The notes beneath the pieces are model-generated. The model did not search any database, was not told where the DNA came from, and saw only the letters and a list, made by a program, of their open reading frames with translations. The translations under genes and the position numbers were made by a program. Positions 52,562 to 62,800 of a DNA stretch of 64,000 bases are shown piece by piece (the stretch's first letter is position 1; every line of letters begins with the position of its first letter). Source of the DNA: Planctomycetaceae bacterium (GTDB taxonomy: Bacteria > Planctomycetota > Planctomycetia > Planctomycetales > Planctomycetaceae); contig JAKFUF010000013.1 in NCBI GenBank assembly GCA_021732845.1, forward strand, positions 24,676-88,675. Reading direction: 5' to 3'.

Positions 52562-53434
52562 TCACGCCTGCACCGACTCCGGAACATGTTGCCTTTGGAT
52601 CACCGTCGCCGTACTCTCATCATGCCGGAAAATGATCTCCCCGCGTCCCACCGAGACGAGATCCCCGCGGTAAAAATCGAAGTCGGCCGTCAACAGCGAC
52701 TCATCAAACATCAGACCCTTCGTGCGAACTTCGCGCAACAGCAGCGACATGATCGGTGGCCGGTCGGTCGCATCAAACTTGAACGTGGGCAACAGCGGCG
52801 GGCGGTTCGGACCGAGCAGCCCGATGGTGCCGCGGCGCATTCCCGCCCCGTGCCGGATCCCACTGTCGCCGAACACCAGGATCGTCCCGGCAATCATGTT
52901 GAACCCGACCACGTCCCCGGCGTTGCCGCCGACGGCGATCAGCCCCCGGCGCATCGTCAGGCCGATTTCATTGCCGGCATTGCCATCGACCAGAATCGTG
53001 CCCCCGGTCATGCCTCGCACTGAGCCACGGTAGGCGGCACCCAGAAGGTGGCCGGCGTTCCCATGCACATGGATGAACCCGCCATGCATCTCAGCGCCAG
53101 TCCAGCCACGGCAATCGCCATGAACACGAATCTCCCCGCCGGTCATCTCACTGCCGACATGCCGGCCGGCGGAACCCTGAATGTGGATCTGGCCGCTGGC
53201 CATATGCGCACCGATCCAATGGACCCCCGACAGATTCCCTTCGAACTCAAGCCGCTTGTCACTGGCATCGCCCGTCACGCGAAACATCTCGGCCAGCGGA
53301 ATCTTGCGGTTGCCGTGAAACGTCTCGAAGCGTTCGATTTCGGCAACGGATTTGTCGCAGGCCCAATCCGGGGTCAGCCCCTCAATTTCGACGGGAACCG
53401 TTGTCTCGCCATGATAAGTCAGTTTCAGGGCCAT
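52562..53434 (-). CDS. fmdC: Formylmethanofuran dehydrogenase subunit C
   Basis: A 290-aa right-handed beta-helix protein homologous to FwdC/FmdC/FhcC and to the C-terminal domain of glutamate synthase (GXGXG family). The repeated turns are visible: GAHMASGQIHIQGSAGRHVG, GGEIRVHGDCRGWTGAEMHG, GGFIHVHGNAGHLLGAAYRG, GGTILVDGNAGNEIGLTMRR, GLIAVGGNAGDVVGFNM. In archaeal enzymes this subunit scaffolds A, B and D. It is separated from fmdA/B/D by the two moeA genes on the other strand, so it has its own promoter. Confidence 0.9.
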   Translation of the reverse strand: MALKLTYHGETTVPVEIEGLTPDWACDKSVAEIERFETFHGNRKIPLAEMFRVTGDASDKRLEFEGNLSGVHWIGAHMASGQIHIQGSAGRHVGSEMTGGEIRVHGDCRGWTGAEMHGGFIHVHGNAGHLLGAAYRGSVRGMTGGTILVDGNAGNEIGLTMRRGLIAVGGNAGDVVGFNMIAGTILVFGDSGIRHGAGMRRGTIGLLGPNRPPLLPTFKFDATDRPPIMSLLLREVRTKGLMFDESLLTADFDFYRGDLVSVGRGEIIFRHDESTATVIQRQHVPESVQA

Positions 53435-53868
53435 GAATGAAGGGCGTCCTGGCGGGTGTCAAATGCACTGGGGCAGGTGAGTTTGGGGTGTTGAAGCTAT
53501 CCGCTCATTTGGTGACGTGCAATGGCCGGTGGGAAGTCAGTCATGAACCGCAATGTTCTCCCCTCTGTGTCGTGTCGCCTCTCACTCCGCGAGAGACCGC
53601 GGGCACTGAGAAATCCACGCTTGCTTGAACGTCTACAGTCAAGCAAAGCCGCGCTACACCGCCTCGCCCCATCACATCAGACGAAGCTTCCCAGCCCGTC
53701 TTGGGCAAGACGCACGCCCACCGTAAAAAAATAAAAAATGGGCTAAGAACTGGGACTGCAATGTTCCCTCCATTGAAAATGCGAATTCGCAAAGTTAAAA
53801 GCCAAAACTGCAGCGTTCAGCGATTTTCAACTCCTCGTGATGTTCTTCACCCTTCTGGAGTAACCGCG
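53435..53868. other. Divergent intergenic region, fmdC / giant surface protein gene
   Basis: 434 bp without a gene. Structures: TTGCTTGA/TCAAGCAA hairpin (53621-53646), CGTCTT/AAGACG hairpin (53697-53712), an A-rich tract (53724-53739), and the palindrome TGCGAATTCGCA (53780-53791). The region must contain both promoters; none is assigned. Confidence 0.55.
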
Positions 53869-56800
53869 ATGCTTCTCTCTTCATGGCTTGAGGTCTTTCG
53901 CCGTCGGTTCCGTTCCCTGGTGGTAAGACCCAAAGATCCCCAGCGGAGGCGCAATGACCGGATTGAGCCGCTTGAAGTTCGTTCCTTGATGACTGTTCAG
54001 GCCGTAGACGACATTATTACAGCGGAATTGCAACCGGGAATTCCGATAGTCTTGGATGTGCTGGCGAATGACAACAGTTCATCGCCCTTGCACTTGGTCA
54101 ATATCTCCATGTCGACCAGCGGTGTGACGTGCATTGTTGCCGCCAATCCAATGGCAACAGGACCAGAGAGTCGCGACCGCATTTCTTACACGCCGGGCGC
54201 AAATTTCTTTGGCACCGACTTGTTGACCTACACCGTCGCCGACTTGTCCGGAATGCAGTCCACGGCTTCTGTTTCCTTGATTCAGCTCACCCCGCCCGGA
54301 GGTGCGGGAACCCCGCCGGGAGGCACAGGAACTCCACCAGGTGGAACAGGCACCCCGCCCGGAGGTGCGGGGGGACTCGGTGCAGTGCTGTTCGTGAACA
54401 GCCTGCATCTCGTGGATGACACCGAGGCTCCCACCGACAAAGTTACCAGCGACCCGCGCGTGCAGGGTTACTTGAGCCGCATGGACGCGGGCAGCGTCAA
54501 CGGGCTCAAGGTTCAGTTCGATGTCAACGGCGATGCCATTGCCGACGGCTATGTCTTCTCGCAGGCGGACGGAACTGGTCTCTTTCAAATCGACCCATCC
54601 AACGCCTTGTCAGGGTATGGGCCGGTCACTCTGGCCATTCGCGCTGGAGATTCCGCCGCGGTCTTCGACACCGACTTCAGCGGTTGGCAGACTTTCTCGT
54701 TCACTTGGGCCGCTCCCGCCGCCGCCCCCTCGCCCACCGTCGCGGCTGTCACCGATCTGCACCTGGTCAACGATACCGGAACCGCGGGCGACCTGATCAC
54801 CACGGACGGACGGCTGGCCGGGCAGTTGACCAACGCCGGCAGCGCAGTCGCGTGGCGTCCCATCGAATATGACGTGGATGCTGACGGGACGGCGGACGGG
54901 GTGATCTATGCCAGCGCCACCGGCGCGTTTACGGTGGATACGCGGCGAATCTCTCCGGAGACAGGTGCCAAAACTCTCAGCTTCCGGTCCTACATCGTGG
55001 GCAGCGATGGGACAAGAACCTCAGGCGACTGGCAGTCGCTCACTTTCACGCTGGAGGCCGTCCTTGAGCCACAGGTCACGGATCTGCACCTGGTGCATGA
55101 CACCGGGACCGACGACGATCTGGTCACCAGCAACCCCCGCGTCGCCGGCGTCGTCGCGCCACTGTCTCCCACGGGGCGCACGCAGGTCGAGTTTGACTTG
55201 GATGGCGACGGCGAAGCGGAGGGGACCGTGTTCCCCGATGCGGAGGGGGCCTTCACGATCAATCTCGGCCAGCTCATCGCGGCTGGCCCCGTGACGTTGC
55301 GGGCGCGCACGCAGACCTTCGACACCGACGCGTTGGACCTGTTCAGCGGCGAGTGGCAGACATTCTCGTTCACCTATGCGCCTGCGCCACTGGTGCCGCC
55401 GGAAATTGCCGCGCTCCAACTGGTGCATGACACGGGCATCGCGGGCGACAAGATCACAGCCGACTCCCGTCTGCAGGGGCTCGTCGTCCGCACCGATGGC
55501 GGTGAGTTGAGCGCCCTGCCGGTCGAATTCGACATGGATGGCGATGGACTCGCCGAGGGTCAGGTGTCGTCAAATCTGGATGGCAACGGCTATTTTCAGA
55601 TTGACCTCTCGGCGTTTGTCACGACGGCAGGAACCGTGACGATTGCGGTGCGGGCGGGACTGCCGGGAGCCACGGGTGATGAACAGTTCGGCGCTTGGGA
55701 GACGTTGGAGTTCACTTATGAGCGTGTTTCCAGCGCGGCCCTGCCGGTCATTGGCAGCCTGCAACTCGTGGAGGACACAGGCGACCCCGCTGACTTGGTC
55801 ACCTCCGATCCACGTGTCGCTGGGACAATCACGCGGGGCATCGGCAGCGTCGATCGCGTGCCGATCTACTACGATCTCGACGGCGACGGTCTGGCTGATG
55901 GCACCGCCACAACCGTGGCCGACGGCAGCGGACAGTTTGTCATCGACCTGAGTGCAGAAGAACTCGCCGACGGCCTGGTTCACCTGCGCGTCCGGGCGGA
56001 GGCGTTTGATGCCGACCAGCAGCAGCTCGTTCGCGGAGCCTGGCAGGAATTCACGTTCACGTATGAGGCAGCCACGGTCAGCCTGCCGCAGGTCAGCGAG
56101 CTGGAAATCGCGGGAGCTTTGGGGCCGTTCCTTGTGCTGACCGGCAGCGTGAGCCGCGTGTCGGGAGAGAATTCCCGGCTGCTGGTGCAGTACCGTCTGG
56201 GGGAGGATGGCCCGCTTCAGACCAATGCCGCCGATGCCACCGGTGCCTTCGAATTCAGCGTGGCTCAGGCCGCCCTGGCCGACGGCCCGGTGACACTCTA
56301 CGTCCGTGCGCTCGACGCGGACCAATACGGCCAGGATTTGCCCGGAGAATGGACCACCCTCACACTGTCGCTCGACACCGCCACGCCGAGCATTGCCAGC
56401 CTGCAACTGGCGGCCGGAGTTGACCCCGATGACGATGGGGTCACCAGCACGCCGCGGCTCAGCGGTCTCGTCACTGGCGTCACCGACCTTGACGCTCTTC
56501 CCGTTCAGTTCGACCTGAATGGCGATGGCATCGCCGAGGGCACCACCTTCACGCTGCCCGATGGTGACGGAGAATTTCTGATCGACCTGACGGGTGCGCA
56601 GCTCACCGCGGGGCCTGTGACTGTCGCCGTGCGCGCCGGCACTTGGGATGCGGTGGCCGCCGCGTTCCGCTATGGCGAATGGTCGGAGGTGACCTTCACC
56701 TACGCGCCGCCCACCGCTCCCGCCGTGGCTCAGCTCAATGGCCTGCATCTCGTCGTCGACACGGGAACTGCCGGCGACAACATCACCAGCGACCGCCGCA

Positions 56801-59800
56801 TTGGCGGAACGGTGACCCGCGCGGGGGCCGGTGTCACCGCCCTGCCCGTGCAGTTCGACACCAACGGCGACGGGACTGCTGAAGGCACCGTTTACACCAG
56901 CACCCTCGGCGACGGCACATTTATCGCCGATGTTTCGGCCTTCGTGAACGATCCCGGCGACGTGACCATCCGCCTGCGCGTCGGCACAGTCGACACAGCC
57001 ACCGGTGACTATGCGTACGGCGCCTGGGTCAACTTCGTCTTCGAGTACGAGGCTGCTGCCGGAGGATCTGGAGGTTCCGGAGGTTCAGGCGGCGGAAGTG
57101 GTGGCTCTGGACAGTCCGGCCTCAGCAATACTCTGCCCACAACGTTGGCTCCGGACAGCATTGTCCAGGATTCGCAAACGAATGCCCTGGTTGATGTCGC
57201 CCTGCAAAGCAGTCAGTTCATCCCCAATGGAACGTACAACTCTGGAGTCAGCGTTCCCCTCGACATTGCCACGCCGAACCTCAGTCAGGGCGAGTTCCAC
57301 TTTGAATCGTGGGCCAACCTGGCCAACCCGTTCGCGACGCCGGCGGCTGCGGAAGACAGCTCCGTCCAGTCCGACATCGACACCTTCGTCACCTCCGCCG
57401 ACGGCACGACGACTACTGACACGGAAATGTCTTCCCTGCTGGTCACTCAGATCACCTTCCAGCCGGATGGTGGCTGGACCAGGCACGTGGCGTTGGAACT
57501 GACTTACGAAATCTCCACGGTGACCACGTTTCCGGGCGGCAACATCACGACGCTGCATCAGCAGGGCAGCCACCATTTCGTGCTGGACGTGACCGTCACC
57601 GCCGCTGGTTCGGGCACCTACAGCCTCAACGAATCCTGGGGCGACACGTTCACCCGGCATCAAACCGAACAGACATCCATCACCCTCGGCGATGGCACCA
57701 CGGGAACGCAGTCCCGCACCCTGAATCGCGCGGGGCAGCAGTCAAGATCCCTCATCGCCGACGGAGCGCGTTCTGGACTCACGTCCGGCCTGGTTGTGAC
57801 CGAATCCACAACCCTCACCTCCTCGGGGCAGAACACATCCGCGGAATCTCGGTCGGCCACGGGGCAGTCCACGGTCAGCGACAGCCTCAGTTCCAATTGG
57901 GCCGAGGTCGCCTCCGCCACCCGCACGGTGACCCCATCCACATCCGGCGGATCACCCTCCATCACCGGCACCAGCAGCTTCCAGCACGCTTCAGCCGGAA
58001 CTTTTGACAGCAACGACGCCTCCGCGCTCCCCGCCGCAACAGCCAACAACTCGGCCCATTTCAGCCCCGGCACTCCAGGCAACTCCTCCGCGCCTGGCGG
58101 TCAGACATCCGTCAACTCGCATCAAACGTTTTCCACGCAGTTGACCGCCTCGTCGAACACTTCATCCGCCGGAACTTCACGCACCAACACTTGGGATTCG
58201 AGCCTTCAAACCACTCGGGATTATTCCAACGGCTCGCAGTCTCACAAGGAAAAGTCCAGTTCACACACATACGGCTCAGCTCAGCAGCCAGTAACGGGGA
58301 GCGCGACAACGGAATCCCATCTGGATGAACAGCGATGGATAGAAACAAGCTCGAGTTCCACCTCAACGGAAGGCTTTTCCAACGTCTCGAGTTACAACGG
58401 GGCCGCGCAGACCGATTCCCTGACAAAAGATATTACGACAACCACCTTCTCGATCGAGGTTTACGACCGAAGTTCGCACCAGACGACCGATGGCAGCGGT
58501 TCGTGGACGACCGAGACTTACAGCAGCGACCTGATCGAGTCCACCCAGGTCGTTGATGAACTCGCGGTGGAATCGCACGATGTCTCCGGTCCGAACATGG
58601 TCAATGCTTCGGAAACACGTCACACAACGACCACGACCAGCAACATCCGCACCATCCAGTCCGGCACCTCATCCGGAAGTTCGGGCAGCCCGGTCGAATG
58701 GGCCTCCCTCGGCGACATTGAGCGCAAGGAAGTTGTCCAGACCGTTGATCAAAGCAATGTCGTCATTGCCACCACGACCGAGGGCGGAGCCACCCTGAGC
58801 GTGAATTCCAATGCCTCTTCGCATGCGACGGGGACGATGGTTGTCATCTCCACCAGCAATGCGACGACGGGCGGGTTTACTGGCAACTCGCAGACGGTTT
58901 TAAGTGGAACTGGTGCGCTGATTCAGGTGCAGGTCAATGCCTCAACGAAACAGGCGACGACGCAGTCCAGCGCCAACTGGAACAGCAGCAGCACCACTTC
59001 GGCCAACGTCAATGTGCAGTCGGACGGCATGTCCATCCACATCGTGTCGAGTGGAACGGATACCGATATGGGTAGCAGCACCTCCTCGGGGTTCCAGCGC
59101 GAGGAAACCAGCTATACCTTGAGCGGTGCTCCGATCTATGTGGCTTCAACCAACACAAGTTCTCACTTCTCAGGCTCGAAGACTTCCCAGACCTCGCAAT
59201 CGTTGAGCGCCAATGGACTGACCAGCTCTTCGGATGCCGTGTCTCGCATCACCTTTTCATCCAGTACCAGCAGCAACGGGATGGGTACGTACTCCGGAGA
59301 CTCCTCTTCCTCGAGTTCAATTGAGGGCGGAGTAACGGAAGCCCAGTATTCCAGTTCGCACCAATCGTCCGGGATGGGGACGACCAACACGACATCCAGT
59401 TCCTCCTCGAACACCACGCAGCGGACAGGCAACACAGTCATCCAAATCTCTGCCTCCAACAGTTCAACCATGAACGGCAGCGGGCCATGGTCGAGCAGCG
59501 GCGGCATGAGCGAAGTGCATTCAGCGAGCGGCTCCGTCTCGAAGTCGCAGTGGTCTGACCAGAGTTCCTCGCTGACCGGAACCCGGTCGACGACCTCCAG
59601 CAGTACGACGACCTCTCGTGGTTCTTCCAGCCCCAGCGCCAATCAATACGCCACCCATAACAGCACCAGTTCCAGTTCGGGTAGCTCCAGCGGCAACTTC
59701 AGCCGCCAGAATGAAAGCCATTCCGACACCACGAACGGCGTCTCCAGTTCCTCGTCGCTGTCATCGGAGTCCGAATCCGGCACGTTCAATTCCAACACCA

Positions 59801-62800
59801 GCCAAAGTGGCAACTCGTCAGGTCGCGACTTTAGCCCTGGAGCCACGACGGGCGCGCAGTCCAGCAGCAGTTCCAGCGGGACTTCGCATGGAACTTATTC
59901 CAGTTCGTCGCTTGACGAGCAATCCTCGGGACCCAGTGGCAGCACCTCGGCCAGCACGGAGTCGTTTTCGCGGGAAGGAAGCGGTCAAAATCAGGGTCAA
60001 TCGTCTGTGTCTTCCTGGGCGGAGGGTGCCAGCTACAGCAATGGATCAAGGACGCAGTACTCCCAGTCGGACAATTCTTCCAGCAGTTCCCAGGGAACCA
60101 GCAATTTTTCCGAGAGCAGCTCGAAATCAACGATCAATGGAGTTTCCAGCGCTCATGAGTCATCGAACAGCTCAGCCAATGGCACGTTTGAAACCACGCG
60201 CAACGCCAGCGGCTCAACCTCGTCGTTCGACCAATCGGTTCCAGAAATGACCCGTTCAGGTTGGACAACTGCCAGTACCATGGAAACCGGCCATGGTACA
60301 ACCTCCTCTCAGGCAAGCAGCACCCGCGACGAACTGAACGGCGAAGAACACACCACGTCCAGCAGCAGTTCCAGCCGGACCGAAGAGGGGCACCGGACCT
60401 CCAGCAGCGCGTCGGGCAAGGCGGACAAGGGCGTTGATCGCTCGACGCCGGGCACCACGATTTCGCTGGACATCAAGACCGGAAACACGCTGGATGAAGA
60501 GACCGACTACCAGTCTCAGTCTCAATCCAGTTCCTCATCAGTCGATGATGCGACGATCACTCACTCCTCCAGCGACAGCACGGAATCTGGCACCACGCAA
60601 TCCAGCGGCTGGATTGACAGCACGCAGACCGCCACAGTCGTCGAGCGCACCTACGGTTCCAACGCCACGTCAAGCCGCACCACGACCCAAACCCAAATTC
60701 AGAAGAGTCAGTCTGAAGGCAACGGGACTGAAGACTCCACCCACCATGACGAAGCCCATCACTTCGCGGATGGGACCGGCACGTCGTTCAGCCACGACAC
60801 TCTGTCGCTCGTCACTGACAGCGAGACCAATGGCACCTCTTTCAACTCCCGCGCCATCGAGGTCACTGGCTCCAGTTACTATGAGTCCGGCGAGCTAAAG
60901 TCGACCCACACTTCGACCATCTTCTCATCCCGATCTACGACCGATCAGGGTCAGAGCCACGCCGAATCCGAATTTGAGGCATCCTCCACAAACGGAGTGG
61001 CCACTTCGTCGGCAAGTCGCACCGGCAGCAGCAGCGGCATCTTTGACGCGGAGAGCTTCAACAGCAGTGGCTCAAACAGCACAAGCCGCCAGTTGGGCAC
61101 CGACATCGACATGACCAGCACGCAGTCCTCCTCACGCTGGAACAGCCGTTCTGGATCGGGAACTTACTCGTCGGAATCCAGCTCCTCCGAAACCACCGGC
61201 CCGAGTGGCTCACATTCCACGAGTGCCAGCAGCGGCCAGAACTCCGAGAGTGGGACGTCGGGTTCAGGCAGCACGTCCTCCTCACAGAACAGCGGCTTCG
61301 ATGGGCGCCCTGACACAACAACCCGGGTCACCAAGAACATCACGGGCTACTCCTCATCCTCCAAAAACCGCAACGGGAACTACGAGACCGAGTCTAACAG
61401 CAGCTCCAGTTCCGTGGATTCCGTCAGCAGCGGTTCCAGCCACTCCACCGACAATGATTCGGGCGACTACCACAATTCCAGTCGTTCCGGGCAGCAGGTC
61501 GGCTCAGTTCAGATTCTCAGTGGCGTGAGCCACAACCAGTTTGTGAACAGCAACAGCCAGACGACTGGAAGCGGGCAGTACACGGTCACGAGTTCCTCCA
61601 GCAGTTCCAACGGCTTCGGCGAGAGCAGTTTTGTCGATCATCAATCTGGAACCTACAATTCAACCAATCAGTCGAACAAGTCCCTCAATGCGTCCGGCAC
61701 CACGCACACTGGTGTGGTCACACGGATCTCCAACCGCGATTTCTCCAGCACCACCTCCAGTGGCCAGGATTCCCTGACCCAGAGCGAATTCACAGTGGAT
61801 GGAGCAACAACTTCCACGGCCTCTTCAACGAACGTCGGCGGCGGGACGGAGACCTTCGTCTCCAGTGCCAGTTCCTCGACCTCCAAGAGCGGCACGACCG
61901 AATCGAATGGAGGAACCGCCTCAGGCGCTGTGAACTTTGTGACTGGCTGGGGTTGGATCGATGACGGGAACCATCCCTACACCTTCTCGCAGAATTCCAG
62001 CGACAGTAATCACGGAACGCGCAACTTCACGACGTCGAATTCCAGTTCCGTGACAGAACACCCGGATGGCAGCACAACGGCGTCATCATCAGGGACGAGT
62101 TCGGAAACGACCACTTCCAACTACACCAACTCCTCAAAATCCGACAGAACCATTTCCAAGGCTGGCGATCCGGGTACGAAGTACAGCGAAATAACCACCA
62201 GTTCCAGCAGTGGAACCGTCCTCAGCTCTCTTCAGGACAGCAGTGGTACGACGAGAACCGCATCTGGAACCACCAGTTACAGCAACGGGAGTTCGACGAC
62301 GAGTGTGAGCGGTGAGGAGCATTCAGACAATTCCCGCTGGTACTCGATCACCACGCCAGTCAGCGCCTCCGCCACATCATCTGTCAATCGCACCAGCTCA
62401 GATGTCACCGGGAAGTCCTCGGACACGAACTTCACCCTCGTCATCCATTCCAACGCTGGCAACGACACGACCTGGGGTGACGCCACAATCAATACCGACG
62501 AGACCTCCAGCAACTACCGGGCGCAGGTCGAAACCACAACCAGCGTCAGCACGGCTTCAGGAAACTCGTTCAACAATGTCATCAGCGAAACCGACGGCCG
62601 CCGGTACGGCTCGATGACCAACAAGACCAGGCAGACGGTTCTCAATGCCGACGGTACGACCACCACCACCTTCCCCAACTACACGCCCCCTAAAAAATTT
62701 GCCAGCAGTTACCAGACGAAAACCACCAGTCAAAAATCGGACACGGTGTCACAGGGACAGTATGGCCAGGTGACGCTGCATGTCGAGGCCTCCTCGAGCA

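Noticed and set aside
55570..56748. 392-codon minus-strand frame inside the giant gene
   Set aside because: Opposite strongly conserved domain repeats; its own apparent repeats arise from the repeated DNA.
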